The translations under genes and the position numbers were made by a program. Positions 36,890 to 46,559 of a stretch of DNA of 64,000 nucleotides are shown here, one piece after another; positions within the stretch are counted from its first letter, which is position 1, and each line of letters starts with the position of its first letter. The DNA is from Ruegeria sp. EL01. Lineage in GTDB: Bacteria; Pseudomonadota; Alphaproteobacteria; Rhodobacterales; Rhodobacteraceae. The notes beneath the pieces are model-generated. The model did not search any database. It saw only the letters and a list, made by a program, of their open reading frames with translations, and was not told the origin of the DNA. The stretch spans positions 186,001-250,000 of the forward strand of contig NZ_OMPS01000046.1 of the NCBI RefSeq assembly GCF_900313035.1. Direction: 5' to 3'.

Positions 36890-38560
36890 TTACGCAGCCC
36901 AGCCCCATTTGTAGTGGTGGTGTTCGAACGACACATGCATGTCAGTGCCCACCAGACCGTCCTTCATGTGACGATAGAGCGACCGCCAGTATGGCTGAAC
37001 GGTGACGCCTTCTTCCTGGATCATCGCTTCGCCCTTGGCGACGACTTCGCGACGCTTGTCTGCGTCAGCAATGGCCAGTGCCTCGGTCAGCAAGTTGTCG
37101 AAATCAGGGTTGGCCCAGCCGAATTCGTTCCAGGCTTCGCCCGAACGATAGGCCAGCGCCCAAATCTGAACACCCAGAGGACGGTGGTTCCAGTTGGTCG
37201 AGCTGTACGGATACTTGGCCCAGTCGTTCCAGAACGTGTTGCCCGGCAGAACCGTCCGCTTGACCTTGATGCCCGCGTCACGCAGCTGCGCGGCAACGGC
37301 ATCGGTAGTGTTGCGGCGCCAGTCGTCGTCGATTGACATCAGCTCGTGCTCGAAATCGGCCATTCCGGCTTCTTCCATCAGAGCGCGAGCGCCTTCCGGG
37401 TCGACTTTCTGCGGAGGCAGTTCAAAGTAGTCCGGATGGATCGGGCCAACATGGTGGTTTTCCGCAGGCGACCCACGGCCCCCATAACCAAGTTCCAGAC
37501 AAACCGCATTGTCCACAGCCATCTGCAGGGCCTGACGCACACGCTTGTCCGCGTAAGGTTTTTTGCCGTCGATCTCGGCCAGCTGGTTCGGTCGAACAAC
37601 GATGGTGTTCATCGTGACAACTTCCGACTTCACATAGCCAAGGCTGTCCATCACATCGATGAATTCACCGACCGACTCGTACAGCATGTCAACTTCGTCG
37701 GATTCCAAAGCGGCCAACCAGGCCGAAGGATCAGTGCCGTAGTCGATGTATTCGATGCGGTCCAGCGCCGGGCGACCAAAGACTTCTTCGCCCCACCAGG
37801 CGTGGTTTTCGTTGCGTACCAGCGATGCTTTCACACCAACTTCCAGCTCTTCGATCAGGTATGCACCGGTGCCCACATTGTTGAGCAGATCGGTTTCGCT
37901 GAACGTGCTGTGCACGATAGCGGCCGGATAGTCGGCCATGCCCGCGATCAACGAGATGTCAGAGTTGGGCAAGTTAAGGTTAACGGTATTTGCATCCACA
38001 ACTTCGATAGCGCCATCAATTGCCTGACCAGAGTCAGCGTCAATCAAGGTCGCAAAACGACCCGCCATCGAGTTGGTTTCCGAACTCTTGTCACACCAGC
38101 GCGCGATGTTGCGGGCAACGTCGTCGGCTGTGAAATCGTCTCCGTTGTTCCACTTGATGCCAGGACGGATTTTCAACGTGTAAACGGTCGCGTCTTCGTT
38201 GACTTCCCAACCTTCCAGCAGCATGCCGCGGAACGTACCATCCGAGTTATACTCGACCAGATATTCCATGGTGCCACGGGTGACGTTGGCGATCTGAGAC
38301 CAGTCATAGGTACGCGGGTCTTTCAAAGCGCGCACTTCCTGCTGAACGCGGATTGTACCGCCTTCTTGCTTGGCGTCTTCGCCTTCCGCGCGGGCAGGCG
38401 CGGCGAGACCGATCATGCCATAGGCTGCGGCGGCCGTCAGGCCCAGCCCTGTGGTGCGGGTCAGAAACTCGCGCCGATTTAACTTACCGTCCCGATACTC
38501 CTGAGCATGCATCTCAGCCGCCCAGTGTACCGGTGCTCCGGTGGTTGTTTGATTTGTCAT
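36890..38560 (-). CDS. Peptide-type ABC importer, substrate-binding protein
   Basis: About 556 residues from the ATG at 38560, which has GGGAG about 8 bases upstream. A twin-arginine type signal ([21 protein letters not shown]) follows a 30-residue lead. The mature part is an SBP_bac_5 family protein ([26 protein letters not shown] and [13 protein letters not shown]...[16 protein letters not shown]). It would bind solute in the periplasm and hand it to the two permeases. First gene of the four-gene unit. The Tat signal is less usual than Sec for this family. Ligand unknown. Confidence 0.9.
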   Translation of the reverse strand: MTNQTTTGAPVHWAAEMHAQEYRDGKLNRREFLTRTTGLGLTAAAAYGMIGLAAPARAEGEDAKQEGGTIRVQQEVRALKDPRTYDWSQIANVTRGTMEYLVEYNSDGTFRGMLLEGWEVNEDATVYTLKIRPGIKWNNGDDFTADDVARNIARWCDKSSETNSMAGRFATLIDADSGQAIDGAIEVVDANTVNLNLPNSDISLIAGMADYPAAIVHSTFSETDLLNNVGTGAYLIEELEVGVKASLVRNENHAWWGEEVFGRPALDRIEYIDYGTDPSAWLAALESDEVDMLYESVGEFIDVMDSLGYVKSEVVTMNTIVVRPNQLAEIDGKKPYADKRVRQALQMAVDNAVCLELGYGGRGSPAENHHVGPIHPDYFELPPQKVDPEGARALMEEAGMADFEHELMSIDDDWRRNTTDAVAAQLRDAGIKVKRTVLPGNTFWNDWAKYPYSSTNWNHRPLGVQIWALAYRSGEAWNEFGWANPDFDNLLTEALAIADADKRREVVAKGEAMIQEEGVTVQPYWRSLYRHMKDGLVGTDMHVSFEHHHYKWGWAA

Positions 38561-38907
38561 AAATGCATCTCCCTGTGACACAGTTTTTTTGTTGTGAAGA
38601 TCAAAGCTACCCGGCGCAGCGGGCGCCGAACGGTAGGTCGATGGGTTTTCTTTTTTGGATTCTCAGCATCCCCATGGCGGCATTCGGCACCAGAATTTGC
38701 ATGAGGTCAATGTTCGAAATCGTCATAGATGGCAAAAAAACGACATCTTTGAGGGGAGTTCAACTGATGATGCCAGCACAATCCGCTGAAGATTCGCGCA
38801 CTTATCAAAGTGAGACATTTAACGACCAGGCTTGGGTTACCCATCCCACGGTAAAATAGCGTCGGTCATTGGGCAGCTCGCAAGGTCAAAAATGCCCTGA
38901 TCAAGTA
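38561..38907. other. Gap between binding-protein gene and miaA
   Basis: A 347 bp region that must contain the promoter and leader of the ABC importer. A stem-loop (CTACC-CGGCGC...GCGCCG-GGTAG, 38608-38636) would sit in that leader. A plus-strand frame of 30 codons at 38767 has GAGGGGAG upstream but no recognisable product, and I do not call it a gene. Confidence 0.4.
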
Positions 38908-39801
38908 TCACTTTGAGAAATCAACATGATACCAATCCTTCATTCGAGCCCGAAACCACGTCCGCTGTCGTTTCGCAAATTGCCGGGTCGAGATCGTTGC
39001 CCGTCCGCGGGCCTGATCCAGCGTCATTTTTCCGTCGAGATACGCGACCAATTCGGGGACACCGATTGCCTTGTAAGCCGGAAGGGACAGATCATATCGA
39101 TCACGCATAACCTCGACTTCGTCCAACGCGCCCATTTCCAGCATTTGATCAAAGCGTCGCGTGATCCGGCCCAGCAGCCAGGTCTTGTCGACATCAAAGA
39201 CGATGGGAACGGCATGTGACAAAGCCAAATCCGGGGCGGGCGTTTCGGCTTGCCAGGACAACAGGCTGCGCCCGGTAGCTTGCTGAACCTCCCACGCGCG
39301 CTGCACACGGGCGCGATTATTGGTGTCCAGCCGGTCAAGCGTCAGATCATCCACGCCTGCCGTCAGCTCTGACAGTGACATCTGGTCGGCTGTGGATCGC
39401 ACATGTGACGGAGTCGTTGGAATTTCGGCCATGCCTTCGGTCAGCGCAGTAAAATACAAACCTGTGCCGCCCACGATGATTGGACGTTGATCGCCGGTCA
39501 GCAAGGGAACAACTTCGCGCAGCCAGTGCCCGGTCGAATACTCCTGATCATAGGAGATATGGCCATAGAGTTTGTGTGGGGCGCGGGCCTCTTCCTCGGT
39601 TGAGGGGCGGGCAGAGATGACCCGCCAGCAGTCATAAACCTGACTGGCGTCGGCGTTTACAATAACGCCGCCGAAGGTCTCGGCGATTTGCAAGGCCAGC
39701 GCGGATTTTCCCGACGCCGTGGGGCCAGCGATCAGCACCGGTTTGCGCTCGGGGATCGGGGGCAGGCGGTCCCATAGTTGCGCTGCTGAAGGGTCGGTCA
39801 T
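38908..39801 (-). CDS. miaA: tRNA dimethylallyltransferase
   Basis: A 297-residue enzyme (from the ATG at 39801, GAGG 9 bases upstream; an alternative ATG at 39816 adds five residues). It puts a dimethylallyl group on A37 of tRNAs reading codons that begin with U. The P-loop [36 protein letters not shown] and [15 protein letters not shown] are diagnostic. Divergent from pyrH. Confidence 0.95.
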   Translation of the reverse strand: MTDPSAAQLWDRLPPIPERKPVLIAGPTASGKSALALQIAETFGGVIVNADASQVYDCWRVISARPSTEEEARAPHKLYGHISYDQEYSTGHWLREVVPLLTGDQRPIIVGGTGLYFTALTEGMAEIPTTPSHVRSTADQMSLSELTAGVDDLTLDRLDTNNRARVQRAWEVQQATGRSLLSWQAETPAPDLALSHAVPIVFDVDKTWLLGRITRRFDQMLEMGALDEVEVMRDRYDLSLPAYKAIGVPELVAYLDGKMTLDQARGRATISTRQFAKRQRTWFRARMKDWYHVDFSK

Positions 39802-39898
39802 TCCCGGTTGCCTCATTCCTTACCAACCGCATTGAACCTGCGGAGCTTTTGCTTCATTTTGCGCCGGAAAATAAACCCGTGCCAGCCCGGAGCGCAAC

Positions 39899-40651
39899 AT
39901 GAGCCTTTCCCCGTCCATCGACACCGAAGAAACCCCTAAAACAGCATATAAACGCGTGATGTTGAAGATTTCGGGTGAGGCTTTGATGGGGGATCAGGGA
40001 TTCGGTTTGCATCCGCCAACGGTCCAGCGCATCGCGCAAGAGGTCAAATCGGTGCATGATTTGGGTGTCGAGATCTGCATGGTCATCGGCGGGGGCAACA
40101 TTTTCCGTGGCCTTAGCGGCTCGGCACAGGGGATGGAGCGGACGACAGCGGATTACATGGGGATGCTGGCCACCGTCATGAATGCACTGGGGATGCAATC
40201 CGCACTGGAAGAGGTAGGGGTGTTTACCCGTGTGATCTCGGCCATTCGCATGGATGAAGTGTGTGAACCCTACATTCGCCGCCGCGCCGTGCGTCACCTT
40301 GAAAAGAAGCGTGTCTGCATTTTTGCCGCCGGAACAGGCAATCCGTATTTCACCACGGACACCGCTGCGACGTTGCGGGCCAACGAAATGACCTGTGAGG
40401 CGATCTTTATGGGCAAGAATGGCGTCGACGGTGTTTACGACAAAGACCCTAAGGAGCATGCGGATGCCGTGCGTTATGACACGGTGACCTATGATGATGT
40501 TCTGGCCAAGCGCCTGAGGGTTATGGATGCCTCGGCCATTGCATTGGCGCGGGACAACAATCTGCCCTTGATCGTGTTCGGGTTGGATGAACCCGGCGGG
40601 TTCCGCGGCATTCTGGCCGGTGAAGGGACGTATACCAAGGTTCAAGGCTGA
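39899..40651 (+). CDS. pyrH: UMP kinase
   Basis: A 250-residue hexameric kinase phosphorylating UMP to UDP. Family marks are [52 protein letters not shown] and [14 protein letters not shown]. The ribosome site GGAG lies 8 bases upstream of the ATG. A terminator follows directly, so unlike the common pyrH-frr order, no ribosome recycling factor gene is adjacent. Confidence 0.96.
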   Translation: MSLSPSIDTEETPKTAYKRVMLKISGEALMGDQGFGLHPPTVQRIAQEVKSVHDLGVEICMVIGGGNIFRGLSGSAQGMERTTADYMGMLATVMNALGMQSALEEVGVFTRVISAIRMDEVCEPYIRRRAVRHLEKKRVCIFAAGTGNPYFTTDTAATLRANEMTCEAIFMGKNGVDGVYDKDPKEHADAVRYDTVTYDDVLAKRLRVMDASAIALARDNNLPLIVFGLDEPGGFRGILAGEGTYTKVQG

Positions 40652-40676
40652 TCATTCCGACACTGGACTTGCAATT

Positions 40677-40704
40677 AGCCGGACCCAAGGGGCCGGCTTT
40701 TTTG
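40677..40704 (+). terminator. Terminator after pyrH
   Basis: An inverted repeat (AGCCGG / CCGGCT, with ACCC / GGGG extending the stem) followed by a T run (TTTTTTG) 25 bases after the pyrH stop. Confidence 0.8.
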
Positions 40705-40911
40705 TGTGCATGCCATGCTTGACGAGCGTGGCGTCCACCGTCAACGTGTCGCCGTTCTTGGGATTTTTCAATCAATCCAAAGAACTGCCGATGCCGTGTC
40801 GCGATCAGGGCTTTGGAGAGGCTGGAAGACCTGCCATGATTTCTGAGGTGTCTGGAAACATGCGCGGGCCCCTCATTTGATGTGTGCAGCATGACTGAGG
40901 AGTGAGATGCG

Positions 40912-42138
40912 ATGAGCTCTCTTGATATCGATTTTGTTCGGGCGCAGTTTCCCGCCTTTTCCGAACCCAGCCTGACAGGGCAAGCGTTTTTTGAAAATGC
41001 AGGCGGATCTTATACCTGTAAACCGGTTATTGACCGGCTGACGCGGTTCTACACTCAGCGCAAGGTTCAGCCTTACGCCGCTTACGAGGTCAGCCGACTT
41101 GCCGGGCAAGAGATGGATGAGGCGCGCACGCGAATGGCCGCCATCTTGGGCGTGGATACCGATGAGTTGAGTTTTGGCCCCTCAACCACCCAAAACACGT
41201 ATGTACTGGCACAGGCGTTCCGGCAGTGGATGACGCCGGGCGAAGCCATTGTTGTGACTGATCAAGACCACGAGGCCAATTCCGGCCCGTGGCGGCGATT
41301 GGCTGACGCCGGGATCGAGGTTCGAGAGTGGCAGATCGATCCTGACACTGGGGCGTTGAACCCGCAGGATCTGGAAAATCTGCTGGACGACAAAGTCCGT
41401 CTTGTGTGCTTTCCTCATTGTTCGAATGTGGTGGGTGAGATCAATCCGGTGACCGAGATTACTGCAATCGCCCATGCTGCGGGTGCGTTCGTATGTGTGG
41501 ATGGCGTGTCATATGCACCGCACGGGTTTCCAAATGTCGGGGATCTGGGACCGGATATCTACCTGTTTTCGGCCTACAAAACCTATGGCCCACATCAAGG
41601 CTGCATGATCATTCGCCGCACTCTTGGAGAGCTTCTGCCCAACCAGGCGCATTATTTTAACGGCGATGTTCTGCACAAACGGTTCACCCCGGCAGGCCCC
41701 GATCATGCACAGATTGCAGCAAGCGCAGGGATGGCGGACTATGTGGAACAGCTGTGCGGCCATCACGGCGGGCCAAAGACAGGTGCAGCCGAGCAGGGAG
41801 CCTTTGTTCATGATCTGATGCGGGCGCATGAGGTTGCATTGCTGCAACCGGTGTTGGACGCTGTGAAAGATCGAAATGCCGTTCGTTTGATTGGCCCGTC
41901 AGACGCATCTATGCGTGCGCCAACGATAGCCTTATCCTTGAACCGCCCGGCAGAACCAGTTGCGGCAGAGCTCGCGCAGCATGGTATCATGGCTGGCGGC
42001 GGAGACTTTTATGCATCGCGCCCATTGCAAGCTATGGGGGTCGATCCAGTGCAGGGCGTTCTTCGGATCAGTTTTACCCACTACACCACTCAAAACGAAA
42101 TTGATCAGCTTTTAGGAGCACTTGAACGCATTTTGTGA
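40912..42138 (+). CDS. Class V aminotransferase (cysteine desulfurase-like)
   Basis: A 408-residue PLP enzyme. It resembles SufS/CsdA-like class V proteins: FENAGGSYTCKPV, GPSTTQNTYVLAQAF, CFPHCSNVVGEINPV, FVCVDGVSYAPHG and FSAYKTYGPHQG with the PLP lysine. It lacks the usual cysteine-loop of group II desulfurases as far as I can see, so it may be a selenocysteine-lyase-like or another transaminase. GAGGAG lies 10 bases upstream of the start. Stands alone; photolyase follows 48 bp later. Confidence 0.82.
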   Translation: MSSLDIDFVRAQFPAFSEPSLTGQAFFENAGGSYTCKPVIDRLTRFYTQRKVQPYAAYEVSRLAGQEMDEARTRMAAILGVDTDELSFGPSTTQNTYVLAQAFRQWMTPGEAIVVTDQDHEANSGPWRRLADAGIEVREWQIDPDTGALNPQDLENLLDDKVRLVCFPHCSNVVGEINPVTEITAIAHAAGAFVCVDGVSYAPHGFPNVGDLGPDIYLFSAYKTYGPHQGCMIIRRTLGELLPNQAHYFNGDVLHKRFTPAGPDHAQIAASAGMADYVEQLCGHHGGPKTGAAEQGAFVHDLMRAHEVALLQPVLDAVKDRNAVRLIGPSDASMRAPTIALSLNRPAEPVAAELAQHGIMAGGGDFYASRPLQAMGVDPVQGVLRISFTHYTTQNEIDQLLGALERIL

Positions 42139-42186
42139 TCCGAAATTCGCCCTGCCTCGTATATCTAAGAAAACAGCAGGGCGAAT

Positions 42187-43611
42187 ATGGCGCAGGGGCA
42201 GTCACCGATTATTTTATGGTTCCGACGGGATTTACGCCTGTCGGACCATCCTGCGCTAACGGCGGCCGTGGAAACAGGCCGCCCTATCATCCCTGTCTTC
42301 ATTTTGGACGATCTGGCCCAGCAAATGGGTGCTGCCCCAGTTTGGCGCCTTGGACTTGGCCTAGAAGTCTTTGAGCGGTCGTTAAGTCAAATTGGCAGCC
42401 GACTGATCCTGCGTCGCGGCAATGCGTTGGGTCAATTGCAGCAATTGATCTCAGAAACGGGCGCCAAGTCCGTTTACTGGTCTCGTGCTTATGATCCGGA
42501 AGCGATCGAACGGGATACATTGGTCAAGTCGACCTTGGGCACTCAGGACGTGCGGGCCAAGTCGTTTGCCGGCCATCTGCTGTTCGAACCCTGGACCGTT
42601 GCAACCAAAGCAGGACAGCCGTTCCGCGTTTTCACACCAAGGTGGCGAGCTGTTCAAGGGCAGGAGGTCTCGGTCGCGGATGCGCCTCCGACGCGGTTGC
42701 CAGCGCCGACGCATTGGCCCGTTTCTGACGATCTGGAAATCTGGAATCTAGGCGCAGCGATGAACCGCGGGGGTCGCTTCGTTCGCCGCTATGTTAAGCC
42801 GGGCGAAAAGGCGGCGCTCGATCACCTAGACGGGTTTCTGGACCGCGTGAGCCGGTATTCCAACGATCGGGACAGTTTGGGCCTGGATGGGACATCGAAC
42901 CTGTCAGAGTATCTGTCGTTGGGGGAAATCGGGCCACGCACCGCATGGCATACGGTGCAACGCGCGGGCATGATGGGCGTGTCCGGGACCGAGGCGTTTC
43001 TGCGGCAGCTTGTGTGGCGCGAGTTTGCGTACCACCTGATGTTCCACACGCCGCGCCTTTTGACCGGCAACTGGAAGCCGGAATGGGATGGGTTTCCCTG
43101 GACCACCGATCCCGACCACCCGGATGTCGTTGCATGGCGGCAGGCAAGAACAGGTATTCCGGTCGTCGATGCCGGTTTGCGGCAGATGTACGTCACAGGC
43201 CGCATGCACAACCGCGCACGGATGATCGTTGCCAGTTACCTCACCAAACATCTTATGACCCATTGGGGGATTGGCATGGATTGGTTTGCGGACTGCCTGA
43301 TTGATTGGGACCCGGCGGCCAACGCAATGGGGTGGCAATGGGTGGCCGGATCCGGCCCGGACGCGTCGCCTTTTTTCCGGATATTCAATCCGCAGACCCA
43401 ACAGGACCGATTTGACCCTGATGGCGCTTATGTACGGCGGTGGATTGCGGAAAATCAGACAGAACCCAGTGATACGGCGCTGGCCTATTTTGATGCTGTT
43501 CCCAGGTCCTGGGGCATGCGGCCGGACGCAAAATATCCGAAACCTGTCGTTGCATTGTCCGATGGGCGACGTCGGGCATTGGCCGCGTATGAATGCCGAA
43601 AAAGTCAGTAA
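42187..43611 (+). CDS. phrB: Deoxyribodipyrimidine photolyase (class I)
   Basis: A 474-residue flavoprotein. The N-terminal antenna domain (IILWFRRDLRLSDHPAL) is followed by the FAD-binding helical domain with WREFAYHLMFHTP, GIPVVDAGLRQMYVTGRMHNRARMI and NAMGWQWVAGSGPDASPFFRIFNP. It repairs UV-made cyclobutane pyrimidine dimers using blue light. The two catalytic-domain blocks match CPD photolyases better than cryptochromes. Downstream genes on the same strand are a CFA synthase and trgA. Confidence 0.93.
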   Translation: MAQGQSPIILWFRRDLRLSDHPALTAAVETGRPIIPVFILDDLAQQMGAAPVWRLGLGLEVFERSLSQIGSRLILRRGNALGQLQQLISETGAKSVYWSRAYDPEAIERDTLVKSTLGTQDVRAKSFAGHLLFEPWTVATKAGQPFRVFTPRWRAVQGQEVSVADAPPTRLPAPTHWPVSDDLEIWNLGAAMNRGGRFVRRYVKPGEKAALDHLDGFLDRVSRYSNDRDSLGLDGTSNLSEYLSLGEIGPRTAWHTVQRAGMMGVSGTEAFLRQLVWREFAYHLMFHTPRLLTGNWKPEWDGFPWTTDPDHPDVVAWRQARTGIPVVDAGLRQMYVTGRMHNRARMIVASYLTKHLMTHWGIGMDWFADCLIDWDPAANAMGWQWVAGSGPDASPFFRIFNPQTQQDRFDPDGAYVRRWIAENQTEPSDTALAYFDAVPRSWGMRPDAKYPKPVVALSDGRRRALAAYECRKSQ

Positions 43612-43680
43612 GGAACTGAAAACTTGCCAGAAACGGAATCGCGGCCTAGCTTTCTACAGGCACCGCAAAGGGGAGAGCGG

Positions 43681-44889
43681 ATGATCTTAACGACGACTGA
43701 GGGGCAGAAAAACCTACCCAGGTATTTCGCCCAGGTTTTTAGGATGCTGGGCGAGATGGAGTCTGGCCGTCTGGATATCACGTTGCCGGATGGTCGCACC
43801 TTTCGGACCGAGGGGGGCAAACCGGGTCCGGTTGCTCAGGTCAATATCCACGACCTGGATGTTTTTGCCCGTCTGATCCGCGAGGGTGAGCTGGGTTTCT
43901 CTGACGCCTATCTGGATGGGCATTGGAGCACGCCGGATCTGCGGTCCTTTATGGATCTTGTGCACTTGGGAACTGAAACAGTGTACGACGGGTTCACGGG
44001 TAAGTTTCTTATTCAGGCTTACGAGCGGTTGCGCTTCTGGCTGCACCGTAACAACCGAACACAGGCGAAAAAGAACATTTCTTACCATTATGATCTGGGG
44101 AATGACTTTTACGGTCTTTGGCTGGACGACACGATGACCTATTCCAGCGCTCTGTTTGAAACGGGGCAGGAAAGCTTGGAAAAAGCGCAAACGGCCAAAT
44201 ATGCAAGCCTGGTGGACGAAATGGGTGCCAAGCCCGGTGATCATATCCTTGAGATCGGATGCGGTTGGGGTGGCTTTGCCGAATATGCCGCGAAAGAGCG
44301 TGGCCTTCGCGTAACAGGTCTGACCATTAGTGAAGAACAGTTGAAGTTTGCCTCTCAACGTATAGAAAAAGCAGGACTTTCTGATCTTGTGAAATTCAAG
44401 CTGCAGGACTACCGGGATGAGCGAGGACACTATGACGGGGTCGCCTCGATCGAAATGTTCGAAGCGGTGGGCCAGAAGTACTGGCCGGTCTACTTTGAAA
44501 CCGTAAGGGACAGGCTGAAGCCAGGGGCACAAGCCACTTTTCAGATTATCACTGTTGGGGACCATAGGTGGGATTTCTACAAGAACGGCGTTGATTTCAT
44601 TCAGAAATACATTTTTCCGGGTGGAATGCTGCCGTCGCCTACGGTTTTGCGCGAACAAATTGATCTGGCGGGGCTGAAACTGGTGCGCTCCAAGGAGTTT
44701 GGAAAAAGCTACGACCTGACTTTGCGACGCTGGTACGAGACGTTCAACGCCAAGTGGGATCAGGTCTCGGAGTTGGGTTTTGATGAGCGTTTTCGCCGCA
44801 TGTGGAATTATTATTTGACCGCATGCGGAGCGGCCTTTGACACAGGCAATTGTGATGTGACACAGATCACCATAGCAAAGCCCAGTTAA
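43681..44889 (+). CDS. Cyclopropane-fatty-acyl-phospholipid synthase family
   Basis: About 402 residues from the ATG at 43681 with GGGGAG 6-11 bases upstream; a TTG frame start at 43624 overlaps the photolyase end region and is unlikely. The SAM-dependent methyltransferase domain has YHYDLGNDFYGLWLDDTMTYSSALF, ILEIGCGWGGFAEYAA and SIEMFEAVGQKYWPVYF, matching CFA synthases. It adds a methylene bridge to unsaturated membrane lipids, as a stress response. Functionally consistent with the next tellurite locus as membrane stress genes but this is inference. Confidence 0.9.
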   Translation: MILTTTEGQKNLPRYFAQVFRMLGEMESGRLDITLPDGRTFRTEGGKPGPVAQVNIHDLDVFARLIREGELGFSDAYLDGHWSTPDLRSFMDLVHLGTETVYDGFTGKFLIQAYERLRFWLHRNNRTQAKKNISYHYDLGNDFYGLWLDDTMTYSSALFETGQESLEKAQTAKYASLVDEMGAKPGDHILEIGCGWGGFAEYAAKERGLRVTGLTISEEQLKFASQRIEKAGLSDLVKFKLQDYRDERGHYDGVASIEMFEAVGQKYWPVYFETVRDRLKPGAQATFQIITVGDHRWDFYKNGVDFIQKYIFPGGMLPSPTVLREQIDLAGLKLVRSKEFGKSYDLTLRRWYETFNAKWDQVSELGFDERFRRMWNYYLTACGAAFDTGNCDVTQITIAKPS

Positions 44890-44904
44890 GGAACGGAATT
44901 CAGG

Positions 44905-45345
44905 ATGCCCAGTGCCTCACGTCTAGTTGCCGCTATCTGTCTGGTGGCGATTGCCTTCTTGGTGTCGAGCATGATCATCGAAAACGGTGAAGAGGGTAAA
45001 GACTATGGCTATTTCACCATTGTAAACATCGCGTTGGGCTGGATCTGCGGATGGAAGATCATGGGCAAGCGTGCGGGTCGTGGCTGGACTGCGGGGGTCA
45101 ATAATGGCCTGACGGGTGTTGCCTCGTTGGTCTTCTGGGCGCTGTTTGTGCAAGGCTGCTATGAGATGTTCCGCCTGGCGATGCGCCACCGTTATGACGG
45201 CCCATTTGAAGCGTTATTGGCCATCTTCAAGATTGGGCTCGAATATGGTCAATTGCTACTTGTTCCTGAAATCCTTGTGACATTGGGCGTCGGCGCTGTT
45301 GTCGCCGGACTGGCAACCGAAGAAGCAGGTCGCCGTTGGCGCTGA
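44905..45345 (+). CDS. trgA: TrgA family membrane protein
   Basis: A 146-residue membrane protein with about four hydrophobic segments (LVAAICLVAIAFLVSSMII, YFTIVNIALGWICGWKIM, GLTGVASLVFWALFVQGCYEMF, LVPEILVTLGVGAVVAGLA). It matches TrgA of Rhodobacter sphaeroides, found with trgB and cysK in intrinsic tellurite resistance. The same three genes occur here in the same order. The biochemical role of TrgA is unknown. Confidence 0.82.
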   Translation: MPSASRLVAAICLVAIAFLVSSMIIENGEEGKDYGYFTIVNIALGWICGWKIMGKRAGRGWTAGVNNGLTGVASLVFWALFVQGCYEMFRLAMRHRYDGPFEALLAIFKIGLEYGQLLLVPEILVTLGVGAVVAGLATEEAGRRWR

Positions 45346-45375
45346 AATTCACCATCCGGCGCGAAAGCCTGAACA

Positions 45376-46491
45376 ATGACTGATCTTTTCTTCTATGGCA
45401 CGTTGCGACATGAACCTCTTTTGCAGCGCGTCTTGGGGCGTGATGCCAACACGCTGTCTGTAGATGCTGCAATCCTTTCCGACCATATGGTTTATTCGGT
45501 GCAAGGGCAGGACTTTCCAATGATCCTGCAGGAAGCCGGGGCAAATGCTCAAGGTATATTTGTACGGGGGCTGTCGGCTGAGGATTTGGCCAGGTTGGCG
45601 TTTTACGAAGGCGGATTCGACTACGATCTGCAGCCGGTCACGGTTGTTCTGGAGGACGATCGTGAGGTCCAAGCACAGGTGTTTTATCCGGCTCCCGGTG
45701 CTTGGATGCCGGGTGATCCCTGGTCCTTGCGGAATTGGGCCGATCGGTTGGGCGAGGTGACCGCGCTCGCAGCGGAAGAAGAGATGGCCTATTTCGGTAA
45801 GGTCGACGCCCGGGCGATGTCGCGCAGCATGCCTGCGATCCAGACCCGGGCATGGGCCAAGCTGTTTGCGCGGCAACGCAAAACAGGTGACCCGCGCAAT
45901 GTGGCCAACGATGTTGTCGTGCATCGTCACACCCGAGCCTATGTTGACTACTTCGGGTTGGAAGAAATCGAACTGCAGCATCGCCAATATGACGGTACGA
46001 TGGGACCAGTGCTGAACCGTAACGGGCTGTTGCAAGGCAGCGCAGTAGTTGTGTTGCCCTATGATCCGGTGCGCGATGTCGTTCTGATGGTCGAGCAATT
46101 CAGAACACCGTTGTTTCTGATCGATGACCCTGAGCCCTGGATGTGGGAACCCGTGGCCGGGATGATCGATCCCGGAGAAACGCCAGAGCAAGCTGCATAT
46201 CGCGAGGCGACAGAAGAGGCGAAAGTTGCTTTGGATGCGCTTGAATTTGCCGGCGGTGCGTATTCATCCAGCGGATCGTCGACCGAATATGTTTACCTTT
46301 ACGTTGGAAGCGGCGCATTGACCGAAACAACTGACGCGGGCGGGCTGGAAACCGAGGGGGAGGATATCCGCACGCGGATTCTGCCGTTTGAAGAATTCAT
46401 CAGTCTTGTTGATCAGAACGTTTTTAAGGATTTGCCCTTGTTGACGCTCGCTCATTGGCTGGTCCGTCACAGGGACCGGCTTCGCGCATGA
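45376..46491 (+). CDS. trgB: TrgB: gamma-glutamylcyclotransferase-like plus NUDIX
   Basis: A 371-residue two-domain protein. The N-terminal part (LFFYGTLRHEPLLQRVLGRD...) is a gamma-glutamylcyclotransferase/AIG2-like domain. The C-terminal part (about 170-371) is a NUDIX hydrolase close to ADP-ribose pyrophosphatases, with the Nudix box GMIDPGETPEQAAYREATEEAKV. TrgB belongs to the Rhodobacter tellurite locus. It may clear ADP-ribose or similar damaged nucleotides while acting on glutathione-like compounds. Follows trgA by 30 bp. Confidence 0.85.
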   Translation: MTDLFFYGTLRHEPLLQRVLGRDANTLSVDAAILSDHMVYSVQGQDFPMILQEAGANAQGIFVRGLSAEDLARLAFYEGGFDYDLQPVTVVLEDDREVQAQVFYPAPGAWMPGDPWSLRNWADRLGEVTALAAEEEMAYFGKVDARAMSRSMPAIQTRAWAKLFARQRKTGDPRNVANDVVVHRHTRAYVDYFGLEEIELQHRQYDGTMGPVLNRNGLLQGSAVVVLPYDPVRDVVLMVEQFRTPLFLIDDPEPWMWEPVAGMIDPGETPEQAAYREATEEAKVALDALEFAGGAYSSSGSSTEYVYLYVGSGALTETTDAGGLETEGEDIRTRILPFEEFISLVDQNVFKDLPLLTLAHWLVRHRDRLRA

Positions 46492-46559
46492 CTATGACGC
46501 TTGTGGTCGCGGCAGCGCGGCTGTAAATCTTCCATGATACCAAATGACATGAGGGTGCT

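Noticed and set aside
37346-38482. 378-codon plus-strand open frame
   Set aside because: Antisense to the ABC binding-protein gene, whose motifs are intact; no independent start site or domain.
38563-38859. 98-codon plus-strand frame upstream of the ABC operon
   Set aside because: No family, and it starts in the leader of the divergent binding-protein gene. A 30-codon internal start has a ribosome site but no further support.
43714-44658. 314-codon minus-strand open frame
   Set aside because: Antisense to the CFA synthase gene, which has clear methyltransferase motifs.
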